DNA of 50,373 bases from Moraxella ovis (GTDB lineage Bacteria; Pseudomonadota; Gammaproteobacteria; Pseudomonadales; Moraxellaceae). The DNA lies in contig NZ_UGPW01000002.1 of NCBI RefSeq assembly GCF_900453105.1, forward strand, positions 1-50,373. Reading direction: 5' to 3'. Shown piece by piece: positions 13,118-22,062 of the stretch. Positions within the stretch are counted from its first letter, which is position 1. Each line of letters begins with the position of its first letter. The notes under the pieces were generated by a model that saw only the letters and a list, made by a program, of their open reading frames with translations, was not told the DNA's origin and ran no database searches. The position numbers and the translations under genes were made by a program.

Positions 13118-13705
13118 ATGAATTTGGATGCTGGAAAAAAGACAATTGCTGAAGTTAAAGGCGCCAACAGATTCTTCAAAACGCTGTTGGTGATTTTTGG
13201 TATCAGTAATTGTGTGTTGGTAGCCATGCTGCTGTGGGTATTGATGCGTGATAATGTCATCATTACACCGCCAGTCATCACCAATAAATATGAAATTGGT
13301 AACTCGCAAATTGGTGATAAATATCTGGTAGATATGGCTGAATATGTGATTACAACGCTCCGAACCGTCAATAAAGACAATGTAGATTACAACAACGGTA
13401 TCATCCTTAAGATGGTGGACGCTGAGAGTTTGCCGCAATTGCGCAAAAATCTTGATGCGCAAGCAAGCAGAATCAAGCGTGAGGATATTATGACGGTATG
13501 GTCTGGCTCTATTGCTGAGCCGCAGATCGTCAATAAAAACACTGTAGTTTTAAGCGGTAAACTCAAAACCTATTATTCAGATAAATTGGTTTCTGATGAC
13601 ATTAAAGATTATCGCATTGAATTTGGAACAACTGGAGTAGGAAGAATCTATGTTAAAAAAGTTGAAGAAGTTAAGCCTGAGTTTGCCTCTGCTGGCGCTA
13701 ATTAG
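13118..13705 (+). CDS. traE: TraE, VirB8-like inner-membrane subunit
   Basis: The 195-residue protein has one N-terminal membrane helix (LLVIFGISNCVLVAMLLWVL, about 24-43) and a periplasmic domain with the TraE pattern (VDMAEYVITTLRTV, VWSGSIAEPQIVNKNTVVLSGKL). Its 3' end overlaps traK by 56 nt, which is unusually long. Position and length agree with F TraE (188 residues). Confidence 0.9.
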   Translation: MNLDAGKKTIAEVKGANRFFKTLLVIFGISNCVLVAMLLWVLMRDNVIITPPVITNKYEIGNSQIGDKYLVDMAEYVITTLRTVNKDNVDYNNGIILKMVDAESLPQLRKNLDAQASRIKREDIMTVWSGSIAEPQIVNKNTVVLSGKLKTYYSDKLVSDDIKDYRIEFGTTGVGRIYVKKVEEVKPEFASAGAN

Positions 13706-14387
13706 TATTGAGGCGCAGGCCAAAAGTGAAGTTGTGAATGCAGATAGATTTACCGCAGAAGTCGCAATTTCACGGTATGAACAAAACTTGATCGAGATCC
13801 AAGGCCGCCGCATCAGCTCAGTAATCCCGTCGATTGCTGGGGCTTTGTCATATCATCAGGATCAAGAAAACGGCGTACTGTATTTCACTTTGGCCAATGA
13901 ACAACACATGGGGCCAATCTCAATGTTTGTCAATGATGATCATGGTGGGCGTTACAGATTAATCCTTGTGCCATCGCATCAAACATCACAAGAAATTATC
14001 ATTGTACCTAAGGATCGAGCGGCTGAATCAGCTAAAAATTCAACCGTGCGAACCAATGAATCGCATATTGCCATGATTAAAAAAATGATGACGGAAATGG
14101 CGAAGGTCAGCAACGGCGCCCAAATATCAGATGATATTCAAATGAGCCGAGTGGATGAGGTGATCCCACTATGGCAAGAAGCAAAACTAACGCTAGTTAA
14201 TAGATATGATAGCGAAGAATTGGTGGGCGAAGAATACCAAATTACCAATGTCACTAAAGTGCTTTTACAGCTGCGTGAGCAAGAGTTTTACCGCAATAAT
14301 GTATATGCTGTAAGTGTATCCAAACTATCGCTTGAGCCTAATGATACTGCATTTGTTTATGTTGTAAGAGGTAAGGAGTCACAATGA
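13650..14387 (+). CDS. traK: TraK, secretin-like channel subunit
   Basis: The 245-residue precursor has a signal peptide (LSLSLPLLALISIEAQA). The mature protein is VirB9/secretin-like and forms the outer-membrane core ring with TraB and TraV. Features include ISRYEQNLIEIQGRRISSV near the N-terminus and a beta-rich C-terminus (VSVSKLSLEPNDTAFVYVVRG). It begins inside traE and overlaps traB by 4 nt. Confidence 0.88.
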   Translation: MLKKLKKLSLSLPLLALISIEAQAKSEVVNADRFTAEVAISRYEQNLIEIQGRRISSVIPSIAGALSYHQDQENGVLYFTLANEQHMGPISMFVNDDHGGRYRLILVPSHQTSQEIIIVPKDRAAESAKNSTVRTNESHIAMIKKMMTEMAKVSNGAQISDDIQMSRVDEVIPLWQEAKLTLVNRYDSEELVGEEYQITNVTKVLLQLREQEFYRNNVYAVSVSKLSLEPNDTAFVYVVRGKESQ

Positions 14388-15622
14388 GCGCTGTAGATAA
14401 AAATGATGAGCGCCGAAAAAAGCAGATGATCTTAGCTGGCGCTGCTGGTTCTTTGATTTTAATTGTCGGTGTTGGCAGTGTGTTCATGATGGATAGCGGC
14501 ACCGAAGAAGAAGCAGTGGAAGTACAAACCGTTGAATTGCAACCTGTCGGCAGCATCGAAAATGAAGATGCTTGGCGCCGTAGTGTTGCAGAAGAGGATG
14601 GGATGCGCCAAATGCAAATGGAAGAGCTGCAACAAGAGCTGGATGCCAGCCGTGAAAACAATGCTGCCATTATTGAGCAGATGAACAATTTGAATGCACA
14701 AATCGCAGAGCTGCAAAGTCGCCCAACTCAGGAAGTTGTGCGTGAAGTGCGTGTGACAACGCCAGCGCCATCTGTCAGCTACACACCACCAGCGAATTAT
14801 CCAGCACCAGCAGTATCAACACCAGTTGCCTCAAACCCTGTATTGCCTTCACCAACGGGCAATCTAGATGTGTTGAACTCATCACCTGCATATGGTGCGC
14901 CAGTTGCTCAAACGCCAAAAGAGCCTCGTAAACTTGAGATTATTACTTTTGAATCTCGTGGCGGCAGCAAAAATAATAGCAATGAAGACAATACATTAAT
15001 CCCAACTACTTCATTTGTGGCGGCGACACTGCTTAATGGTGCAGATGCGCCAACAGGTGGACAGGCACAAAGTAACCCTTTGCCAATTGTGCTTCAGGTT
15101 AAAAATCCAGCAAATTTGCCAAATGGCCATAAAGCTAATATCAAAAACTGTCGATTCTTGGCAGCTGCTTGGGGTGATTTGTCTTCTGAGCGTATGTTTG
15201 CCCGTATCGAAACGCTGTCTTGCGTCATCAATGGCAAATCGTATGAGATGCCAGCCAAAGGATATATTGTTGGCGAAGATGGCAAAACAGGCATGAGAGG
15301 CCGTTTGGTCAGCAAGAAAGGTAAATTGCTTGGCTTGTCGTTCTTATCAGGCGTTGTTGGTGCTACAGGTTCTGTGGCCTCATCTATTGGATCAACCACA
15401 ACCGCAATTGGTGGTTTGAGTACCAGTACTGTTAGTGGTTCAGATGCCGCTAGAGCGGCGCTAGGCGGTGGTGTGAGCGAAGGTTCTAATACGCTGGCTG
15501 AATATTACAGGGAGCAAGCAGAGCGTCTATTTGATGTGATTGAAATTGATGCTGGCCGTGCGCCAGAAGTGCTAATTACAAGCCCAATCGCATTCCCTGC
15601 TGGCGTAACGCTGAAAAAATAG
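14384..15622 (+). CDS. traB: TraB, VirB10-like channel subunit
   Basis: The 412-residue protein has a short cytoplasmic N-terminus, one membrane helix (QMILAGAAGSLILIVGVGSVF), a coiled coil (about 70-112), a proline-rich spacer (about 125-170) and the VirB10 beta-barrel domain. The latter shows FVAATLLNGADAPTGGQAQS, CRFLAAAWGDLSSERMFARI and SYEMPAKGYIVGEDGKTGMRG, all typical of F TraB. It spans the periplasm. The overlap with traK implies coupling. Confidence 0.93.
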   Translation: MSAVDKNDERRKKQMILAGAAGSLILIVGVGSVFMMDSGTEEEAVEVQTVELQPVGSIENEDAWRRSVAEEDGMRQMQMEELQQELDASRENNAAIIEQMNNLNAQIAELQSRPTQEVVREVRVTTPAPSVSYTPPANYPAPAVSTPVASNPVLPSPTGNLDVLNSSPAYGAPVAQTPKEPRKLEIITFESRGGSKNNSNEDNTLIPTTSFVAATLLNGADAPTGGQAQSNPLPIVLQVKNPANLPNGHKANIKNCRFLAAAWGDLSSERMFARIETLSCVINGKSYEMPAKGYIVGEDGKTGMRGRLVSKKGKLLGLSFLSGVVGATGSVASSIGSTTTAIGGLSTSTVSGSDAARAALGGGVSEGSNTLAEYYREQAERLFDVIEIDAGRAPEVLITSPIAFPAGVTLKK

Positions 15623-15631
15623 AGGTGCTTA

Positions 15632-16105
15632 ATGTTTAAAAAACTTTTGTGCTGTAGTTTGTTGTTGTGTGCATCGGTGGCATATGCAGATAGATTGTGG
15701 CAATCGCTCAATCTTAAAAATTCATTGGTATTTAAAAAGGGTCGTGGCGAACAACAGGCGGCTATGATCACAGATATTAACTGTGGCTATTGCCGTATGT
15801 TGGAAAAAGAATTGGATCAAATCGACAATGTGACGATCTATAAATTCTTAACGCCATTACAAGGGGGTTATAGTCAGTCAGTTAGTATCTGGTGCGCTGC
15901 TAATCGTAATTCGGCTTATGTGCGCAGTACCCAACTGCAAGAAGCGCCAAAGGTAGCAAGTTGCAGCAATCCAATTTCTAGCAATTTGGCATGGTTTTAT
16001 AAAAAGCAGTTGGTAGGTACACCAGCGCTGATTAAGCCAAATGGTGAGATTAAATATGGCCATGCAACCAAAGAGGAAATTAAACAATGGCTAAAATCAA
16101 GATAA
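15632..16105 (+). CDS. DsbC-like thiol oxidoreductase, short (first of a tandem pair)
   Basis: The 157-residue precursor has a signal peptide (KKLLCCSLLLCASVAYA) and a thioredoxin-fold domain with active site CGYC (about C50-C53), then GTPALIKPNGEI with the cis-Pro region. It lacks the N-terminal dimerisation domain of true DsbC, so it may act as a monomeric oxidase like TrbB. A 114-bp block (15782-15895) is identical to part of the next gene. It probably helps fold cysteine-rich TraN, TraU and TraH. It overlaps the next gene by 19 nt. Confidence 0.82.
   Translation: MFKKLLCCSLLLCASVAYADRLWQSLNLKNSLVFKKGRGEQQAAMITDINCGYCRMLEKELDQIDNVTIYKFLTPLQGGYSQSVSIWCAANRNSAYVRSTQLQEAPKVASCSNPISSNLAWFYKKQLVGTPALIKPNGEIKYGHATKEEIKQWLKSR
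15782..15895 (+). repeat. 114-bp block identical between tandem dsbC-like genes (copy 1)
   Basis: Exact match to 16492-16605, covering the codons from CGYCRMLEKELDQ to SVSIWC. Sequence on both sides diverges strongly, including synonymous sites, so this patch was homogenised recently. Confidence 0.92.
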
Positions 16106-16809
16106 TTACACTGGCAACACTGGCGGCGGTATCGGTAGCAGTGGTTCATAGTTTTGCGTCGACGCAAACTGGCACGCAAGACTTAGACAAAAAGACAATT
16201 GAGCAATCAATCAAAGCGCAATACCCAAACACAACGATTGATGCCATCAACCAAACGCCGATGACTGGCATTTATGAAGTTGTGATGGGAAAAAATATTG
16301 CTTATACCAACAGTGAAGGTCGCTATTTTATGTTCGGTCATCTGTTTGATATGCAAACACAAACAGATATTACCGCCGAAAACAAGAAAGCTTACGCCAA
16401 AATCGCATGGCAAGATCTATCTTTGGATAATGCGCTGGTCTTCAAAAAAGGCAATGGTGAACGCAAATTTGCCATGATTACAGATGTGGATTGTGGCTAT
16501 TGCCGTATGTTGGAAAAAGAATTGGATCAAATCGACAATGTGACGATCTATAAATTCTTAACGCCATTACAAGGGGGTTATAGTCAGTCAGTTAGTATCT
16601 GGTGCTCAGCAGATCGCAATAATGCTTATACCAACAGAATCATCAATGGCGTACAAGTGCCAGAAAAAACTTGCCAGAATCCAATTGATGACAATTTGGC
16701 ATTTTTTGAATCCAAGCAATTAACAGGAACGCCAACATTGATTAAGCCAGATGGCGAAGTGTTCCAAGGATACGCACAAAAATCAGAGATCGAGGAGTGG
16801 TTACAATGA
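16087..16809 (+). CDS. DsbC-like disulfide isomerase (second of a tandem pair)
   Basis: The 240-residue precursor has a signal sequence (IITLATLAAVSVAVVHSFA), a DsbC N-terminal dimerisation domain (about 35-110: TIEQSIKAQYPNTTIDAINQ, GIYEVVMGKNIAYTNSEGRY), and a C-terminal thioredoxin domain with CGYC and GTPTLIKPDGEV. This is the usual full-length DsbC plan. Palindrome site 5 lies in the signal-peptide codons. Tandem with the short paralogue upstream; the stop overlaps the traV start (ATGA). Confidence 0.88.
   Translation: MAKIKIITLATLAAVSVAVVHSFASTQTGTQDLDKKTIEQSIKAQYPNTTIDAINQTPMTGIYEVVMGKNIAYTNSEGRYFMFGHLFDMQTQTDITAENKKAYAKIAWQDLSLDNALVFKKGNGERKFAMITDVDCGYCRMLEKELDQIDNVTIYKFLTPLQGGYSQSVSIWCSADRNNAYTNRIINGVQVPEKTCQNPIDDNLAFFESKQLTGTPTLIKPDGEVFQGYAQKSEIEEWLQ
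16153..16168. promoter_or_regulatory. Palindrome site 5, inside the dsbC-like gene
   Basis: TTTGCGTCGACGCAAA, a 16-bp perfect palindrome, read as FASTQ near the end of the signal peptide. Confidence 0.7.
16492..16605 (+). repeat. 114-bp block identical between tandem dsbC-like genes (copy 2)
   Basis: Exact match to 15782-15895, 710 bp away in direct orientation. A crossover between the two would fuse the genes and delete 710 bp. Confidence 0.92.
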
Positions 16810-17369
16810 AAAAGATAGTAGCAATGGTTGTGGCGTCGCTAAGCTTGGGCGGCTGTGCATCGCTAACAGGATTGGATGCGAAAAGTGATTTTGCTTGTGC
16901 AGCACCCGAGGGTTTTAGCTGTACTTCTATGACGGGTGTGTACGCCAACATTAATAATCCAGACTTGCCCAAAGGCAAAAAAGCAACCTTTTTGGGTGCT
17001 AGTAACCAGCGGTATGCACCAAGACACAAGCCCAGTATGGATCAACACGGACGCACGCCATTAACGCAATATCAGGATACAGGTATTCCAATCAGAACCC
17101 AGCCTCAAATCATGCGTATTTGGGTGGCGCCGTGGGAATCGACGGATAAAACATTTTATGATCAAAACTATGTGTATAGTGTCGTAGATTATGGCGATTG
17201 GGTGCTAACTCATAATAAGAGTAATATCATTTCTGAGTTTTCGCCAATTGGTGTGAAAAAAGGCGATACAACATCTGTTGATGCAGAAAAGCAGTACAAC
17301 AATCCGCCAGCGCCAGTACCAGCACCAACCGAAGAACCCTTTGTGGTTGATATTGAGGGCAACCAATGA
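16806..17369 (+). CDS. traV: TraV, outer-membrane lipoprotein of the channel core
   Basis: The start at ATG 16806 is preferred (GGAG 9 nt upstream); a GTG occurs three codons earlier. The lipobox LGGC places the lipidated Cys at about residue 17. Further cysteines lie in FACAAPEGFSCTSMTGVY, the typical TraV motif. A proline-rich tail ends the 187-residue protein, and VWVAPWE-like RIWVAPWESTDK is also characteristic. TraV anchors the TraB-TraK ring to the outer membrane. It overlaps both neighbours by ATGA. Confidence 0.9.
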   Translation: MKKIVAMVVASLSLGGCASLTGLDAKSDFACAAPEGFSCTSMTGVYANINNPDLPKGKKATFLGASNQRYAPRHKPSMDQHGRTPLTQYQDTGIPIRTQPQIMRIWVAPWESTDKTFYDQNYVYSVVDYGDWVLTHNKSNIISEFSPIGVKKGDTTSVDAEKQYNNPPAPVPAPTEEPFVVDIEGNQ

Positions 17370-18460
17370 AATTTTTGTCGAACCTGCGTTCCAAAGTGGA
17401 AAGCTGGTTAATTAACGACACGCTCAATAACACGAGCTTTACGAACATCAACAACGATAGCAATAGCTTTGTTGAAAAATTTGGGCTTCATCAGTTGTGT
17501 TTGCTTGAAATGTTTGATGCGCAAAGTCAGTGTTTTTATGGGTCTGATACTGCTGGATTTGGGTTTTTGCTCAAGTCCGAGCAGTACACCCAAAATCAAT
17601 ATCAAGCTTTGTCTGAGCTGGTGCATCATATCAATGCTGGCTATGGATTGCAAATTACTAGCATGGAATCAGTGCTATTGGTGTCTGTATCTTGCAATGT
17701 GGCATTCACCAATACCGATGATGTAGAAGCAATGCAAGCGGTGCAAACAAAGCTATTTGAGCTATTGGATGCTTGTTTTGATGTGGAGCATTTGACGGCG
17801 CAAAGCTTGATTAATATAGCGTCTGATATGCTGTATCCGCACCGAGCCTTGAATGGTGACGCCGAGCAACTGATTTATGATGACCTGTTTTTTGTCCGTG
17901 ACCAGCTGGCCAACTATGATGATGTCGCTGTTGAAGTAAAAAAATCAAGCATCAGCTATCAAAAACAACAAGAGTGGTTTACTGCAATTGGCTTTGGTGT
18001 GCAGCGTTACTATGATGCCAATATCAGTCCAGCAGCAGAAGAGTATCAGCGGTTTATTGAGAGTAAATTGGCTTCAATACAAGGCGCTAAGGCTTACTTT
18101 ACGCTTGGGGTGTATAAGCCTGTTAAAAGCAAAAAACCCAAAGAAATGTCGCTGTATGAGCATCAGCATAGACAAAAATTGAGGGTTTACCATATTTTTA
18201 CTGTTGTATCAAAAGAACATGATGCAACAACATTAACCAAAATCGCAACCGATGCAATCAGATTGTTTGATTATCAGGTTGTGCCGTTACATAACAGGCA
18301 ATTAGCAGCACTGTTTTTTGGTTTGCCAATTTGTCTTGGATTGGGTACGGCTGAGGATATTTATAATTTAAGGCTGTGCAAAAGCGTTGATTTGGTGCAT
18401 CACCATGATGTATTCCCTGTGATTTATAACTTGGTAGCTCACAATGGCAAAGAAATTTGA
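17366..18460 (+). CDS. TraC N-terminal-domain paralogue without ATPase domain
   Basis: A 364-residue protein resembling the first half of the neighbouring TraC. Its KFGLHQLCLLEMFDAQSQ and AGFGFLL parts align with GVGFHQILPYEKYDTETK and MGFCLIV of TraC. Near its end RVYHIFTVVSKEHDATTL lines up with EIYHTITFFAPKNKMNQY, and the HNRQLAALFFGLPICLGLGT segment with the corresponding TraC MPAFYSALPLTLNQDLRS segment. It stops just where TraC's P-loop ATPase domain begins, so Walker A and B are absent. The gene overlaps traV by 4 nt and traC by 17 nt, so it is part of the operon, not a broken traC. It may assemble with TraC as a regulatory or structural partner. Function is unknown. Confidence 0.75.
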   Translation: MKFLSNLRSKVESWLINDTLNNTSFTNINNDSNSFVEKFGLHQLCLLEMFDAQSQCFYGSDTAGFGFLLKSEQYTQNQYQALSELVHHINAGYGLQITSMESVLLVSVSCNVAFTNTDDVEAMQAVQTKLFELLDACFDVEHLTAQSLINIASDMLYPHRALNGDAEQLIYDDLFFVRDQLANYDDVAVEVKKSSISYQKQQEWFTAIGFGVQRYYDANISPAAEEYQRFIESKLASIQGAKAYFTLGVYKPVKSKKPKEMSLYEHQHRQKLRVYHIFTVVSKEHDATTLTKIATDAIRLFDYQVVPLHNRQLAALFFGLPICLGLGTAEDIYNLRLCKSVDLVHHHDVFPVIYNLVAHNGKEI

Positions 18461-21047
18461 TTTTCGCAAAATTCTTGGTGGTTTAGAAGAGTTTATTAAA
18501 TCTGGTATTGCTAAAGAAACAAACTTTTCGGCAAGTATGAACGATATTCGCAAGCTAACAAGTGGTGTTGGCTTTCACCAAATATTGCCTTACGAAAAAT
18601 ACGATACTGAAACCAAATTGTTTTACAACAGTGAGAACATGGGGTTTTGTTTGATTGTCAGCCCTCAATCTGGTGCAGATGAGGATATGATCAATCGATT
18701 GAACACCATGTACAGTATGATTCCAGCCAACTATGGTATGCAATGGAGCATGTTAGGCAGCTCGTCTTTTGATGATGATTTTGATGATTTTGTGTCTTTG
18801 AGAGAACGCACAATCGAAAAAGGTCAAGGCGGCGACATTTTTGTACAGCTGGCCAAACAAAAAGCCAAATACATCAAAAAAAACCAAGGGCAACCAATGT
18901 TTTTAGGGTCGAATTACTCGATCAAAAAAACAACGCTGATTTTGAGCATTTACACCAAATCAGATATTGAAAATCGCTATAAGGTTGAAGAGATTATCAA
19001 TCTTCGAGAAAGTATTGTATCCAATCTTAAATCTGCTTATTTTCAATCTGAAGTGTTGAACCCAAACGGCTTAATTCGTTTTCTGTGGTTGATATTCAAT
19101 CCTGAATGTATGTTTGGTGAAGAATTAAGATTGGGTGATATTGATTTTGATACAAACAAGTTAATCAAAAGCCAAGTCACGCAGCTGGGGAAGGTGCTAA
19201 CAGTCCGAGGCAAGGATATTGTTTTTGGTGAGCTAGATGGTGATAGCGACGAATATTACGACATCAACAAAGACAACCGCATTTGTGCAAGAACCTTGGG
19301 TGTGCAGCGCTATCCAAAGTGGAAAGCGCTGTGGCAAATGGAAAAAGCGACAGGGGATTTTTTCAACAATACTTTGCAATATCCCTGCCCGTACCTGATC
19401 ACCGCTGGTATTTATTTCTTGGATCGTAACGAAACTGAAAACCGTGTGATCTTAAAATACACTCGTGCCAAAGACAATGCAAGATCGCCAATGGCAAGAT
19501 TTCAGCCAGAATTGGCCGAGCAAGAAAGGGATTGGTCATTTGTACATCATCAATTAGACAATGGTAAATCTATCTGTGAAATTTACCATACCATCACCTT
19601 TTTTGCGCCAAAAAACAAAATGAACCAGTATGAACAGGTGGTGAATAATATCTGGCAATCAATGGGTTTTAAGCTTTGTTCACTTGAAACTTTGCAGATG
19701 CCAGCGTTTTATAGCGCTTTGCCTTTGACGCTCAACCAAGATTTGAGAAGTGATTTGAAGCGGTTCCAGCTCATCTCAACCAAAACAACGCTAAATGCAG
19801 TAGATATGTCGCCAATCTTAAGTGAATGGTCGGGGTTTGGTGATAAGGTTTTATGTTTCTTTGGTCGCAAGGGCAATCCTGTATTTTTGGATTTATACGC
19901 CAATGATGCGGGTAACTACAACTTATTTGTGACTGGTGCGTCTGGTTCTGGTAAATCGGTATTATTGGGTGAACTCATTAATGCTTATCGGGGCGTTGGC
20001 GCCAAAGCTTATGTGATTGATAATGGCCGCTCATTTCGCAACATTGTTGAGCGTCAAGGCGGTACATTTTTGGATTTTGACAGCCGAAGCAATATCTGCA
20101 TCAATCCGTTCAGCTGGATTTCTGGTTCAGAAAACTGGGAAAACGAGTTGGAAATGCTGGTGCCAATCTATTCTCGTATGGCAGCGCCAAATAGCACTTT
20201 GACGGACTACCAAAAAGCACTGCTGCGAGAAGCATTAACCACTGTATATAGTAAATATGGCGATCAAGGCGGTGTTGATGCCGTGATTGAAGAATTAAGC
20301 AGCATGAAAAACGAGCTGAATGTACCAGATACTGAAGCGTTCAGATTGGCTAAGCAGCTCAACCCATATTCTTCTAAGTCGCATGGTGCTTATGGTCGAT
20401 TCTTTAATGGTGTTGCCAATTTGCGCTTGGATGGTGACATGATCGGCCTTGAGCTTGAAGAGCTGAATAACTTTAAGGATTTGCGCAAAGTGGTTGTATT
20501 GACGCTGATTATGCGTGTTACGGCGCAAATGTACTTATCTCGCAAGCAAAAGAAGATCATTATTATTGATGAGGCGTGGGATTTGCTGGGTAATGATGAA
20601 GATGCAGCTAAATTCATTGAAGAAGGTTATCGCCGAGTGCGTAAATACGGCGGTATTTTCTGCATCGGTACACAAGGTATTCAAGATGCGGTAATGAACA
20701 AAGCTGCTGGCGCTGCTTTTTCTAATGCTGACTGGAAATTCTTTTTGCGTCCAGATATGGATAAGCTCAAAGAGGTGATCAAAGATTCTTTGATTGCTTT
20801 GGATGATACCAAGATTCGATACTTAGAATCGCTACAAACCGTTCAAGGTAAGTATTCTGAGATGCTAATTACAAGCCCAACGGGGATGAATATCGTAAGG
20901 CACATTGCTGATCCTTACAGCTTGTTACTGTCTGCGTCCAACCAAGCAGATTATAACGAAGTCGAAGAGTTGCGCAGCCAAGGGTATGATGCAACACAAG
21001 TTCTTAATATTATGGCGCAACGCCGTGGAATGGAGATTATCCAATGA
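18444..21047 (+). CDS. traC: TraC, VirB4-like pilus assembly ATPase
   Basis: The 867-residue protein is close to F TraC in length (about 875). The N-terminal half is the TraC/VirB4 N-domain. The C-terminal half is a RecA-like ATPase with Walker A GASGSGKSVL (about residue 495) and Walker B IIIIDEAWDLL (about residue 703), then GIFCIGTQGIQD. It energises pilus growth and channel assembly at the inner membrane. It overlaps the truncated paralogue upstream (17 nt) and trbI downstream (4 nt). Confidence 0.95.
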   Translation: MAKKFDFRKILGGLEEFIKSGIAKETNFSASMNDIRKLTSGVGFHQILPYEKYDTETKLFYNSENMGFCLIVSPQSGADEDMINRLNTMYSMIPANYGMQWSMLGSSSFDDDFDDFVSLRERTIEKGQGGDIFVQLAKQKAKYIKKNQGQPMFLGSNYSIKKTTLILSIYTKSDIENRYKVEEIINLRESIVSNLKSAYFQSEVLNPNGLIRFLWLIFNPECMFGEELRLGDIDFDTNKLIKSQVTQLGKVLTVRGKDIVFGELDGDSDEYYDINKDNRICARTLGVQRYPKWKALWQMEKATGDFFNNTLQYPCPYLITAGIYFLDRNETENRVILKYTRAKDNARSPMARFQPELAEQERDWSFVHHQLDNGKSICEIYHTITFFAPKNKMNQYEQVVNNIWQSMGFKLCSLETLQMPAFYSALPLTLNQDLRSDLKRFQLISTKTTLNAVDMSPILSEWSGFGDKVLCFFGRKGNPVFLDLYANDAGNYNLFVTGASGSGKSVLLGELINAYRGVGAKAYVIDNGRSFRNIVERQGGTFLDFDSRSNICINPFSWISGSENWENELEMLVPIYSRMAAPNSTLTDYQKALLREALTTVYSKYGDQGGVDAVIEELSSMKNELNVPDTEAFRLAKQLNPYSSKSHGAYGRFFNGVANLRLDGDMIGLELEELNNFKDLRKVVVLTLIMRVTAQMYLSRKQKKIIIIDEAWDLLGNDEDAAKFIEEGYRRVRKYGGIFCIGTQGIQDAVMNKAAGAAFSNADWKFFLRPDMDKLKEVIKDSLIALDDTKIRYLESLQTVQGKYSEMLITSPTGMNIVRHIADPYSLLLSASNQADYNEVEELRSQGYDATQVLNIMAQRRGMEIIQ

Positions 21048-21514
21048 GTGATGATAAAAAAATCGGATCAGATGATGTGCAAGAAGTTGAGCATCAACAA
21101 GAATCAAAATCTCAAAAACCAAAGAAAAAGACCAAATCTGGCAATTGGGTGTCTGCAATGACTATGGTCATTGCATCAACGATTTTAACGCTACTGTGCT
21201 TAATTCCGTTTGGATATGCGTTTTTGCAAAAAATCCCAAATCCTGTCGGGGTTGTCGATCTGCAAAAACTGGTGGATGAAAATCAAAGCACCATCGTTGC
21301 AGCATTGATGACTTCACCAGATATGAGCGAGCAACAACGCATGTTGGCGCAGCAACAAGCCCAACAGTTTGCCACTAAGCTATCTAAAGCGGTAGAAGAA
21401 ACCGCCAAAGAATGTAAGTGTGTGCTGATTAATAAGGCGGCTGTGCTGACAGATAAGCAAGCTGGTGTTTTGGTTGATTATACAGACAAAATCAGACAGG
21501 AGGTCAAAAAATAA
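21044..21514 (+). CDS. trbI: TrbI-family protein
   Basis: The 156-residue protein has a charged cytoplasmic N-terminus, one membrane helix (VIASTILTLLCLIPFGYAFL, about 44-63) and a periplasmic part with VGVVDLQKLVDENQ followed by a helical region and CKCVLINKAAVLT. F TrbI (128 residues) has the same order and affects pilus length. It ends at the base that starts the next gene. Confidence 0.8.
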   Translation: MSDDKKIGSDDVQEVEHQQESKSQKPKKKTKSGNWVSAMTMVIASTILTLLCLIPFGYAFLQKIPNPVGVVDLQKLVDENQSTIVAALMTSPDMSEQQRMLAQQQAQQFATKLSKAVEETAKECKCVLINKAAVLTDKQAGVLVDYTDKIRQEVKK

Positions 21515-22062
21515 TGGATGTTATGCAGCCAAAGGTTAAATATTTTTTGTGGTGTAAGCTGACACGCACCAACTTGATTTTATTGGTTGTTGGCTTGGTT
21601 TTTGTGTTGGCGGCGCTGCTGGTCAGAACCAATCCTAAGTATGATATTCATTGGAATATCAGCGAAAGCATCAAAGCAACATTTTTTATCGTAGATAAGG
21701 CGGCCTTGCCGAATCGTGGTGATTTTGTCGCCTTTAATTATTACGATATAACCGCTGAGGCGTATAAATTGGGCATCATGGATACGCCACCAAAAGTTGT
21801 TTTTATTAAGCAGGTTGTTGGTGTGGCTGGCGATGTTGTATCACAGAAAAACAGAGAATTTTTTGTAAATGGCCGAAGTGTCGGTGTGGCCAAAGTAAAA
21901 TCCAAACAGGGGCGACCGCTTAAAGCCAATGAATTTGAGGGAGTAATTCCCTTGGGATTTTACTATGTTTATACGCCCCATAAGGACAGTTACGATTCAC
22001 GATATGCAGATGTTGGATTAATACCAGTGAAAGAAGTGAAAGGAAAGGCTTATGCGTACTAA
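21514..22062 (+). CDS. S26-family signal peptidase (TraF/TrhF-like pilin peptidase)
   Basis: The 182-residue protein has one N-terminal membrane helix (LILLVVGLVFVLAALLV). A signal-peptidase-like catalytic region follows: NISESIKATFFIV contains the likely nucleophile Ser, and FIKQVVGVAGDVV contains the likely general-base Lys before the GD motif. C-terminal YVYTPHKDSYDSRY matches the family's SRYFG-like region. In RP4, TraF of this family makes circular pilin. F itself has no such gene, but some F-type relatives (R27, SXT) do. It may cleave or circularise TraA. The usual Pro after the active Ser is absent. Confidence 0.8.
   Translation: MDVMQPKVKYFLWCKLTRTNLILLVVGLVFVLAALLVRTNPKYDIHWNISESIKATFFIVDKAALPNRGDFVAFNYYDITAEAYKLGIMDTPPKVVFIKQVVGVAGDVVSQKNREFFVNGRSVGVAKVKSKQGRPLKANEFEGVIPLGFYYVYTPHKDSYDSRYADVGLIPVKEVKGKAYAY

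Noticed and set aside
17366..18460. The short TraC-like gene as a frameshifted fragment of traC
   Set aside because: The full traC follows with its own complete N-terminal domain, and the two are diverged, so it is a separate paralogue.
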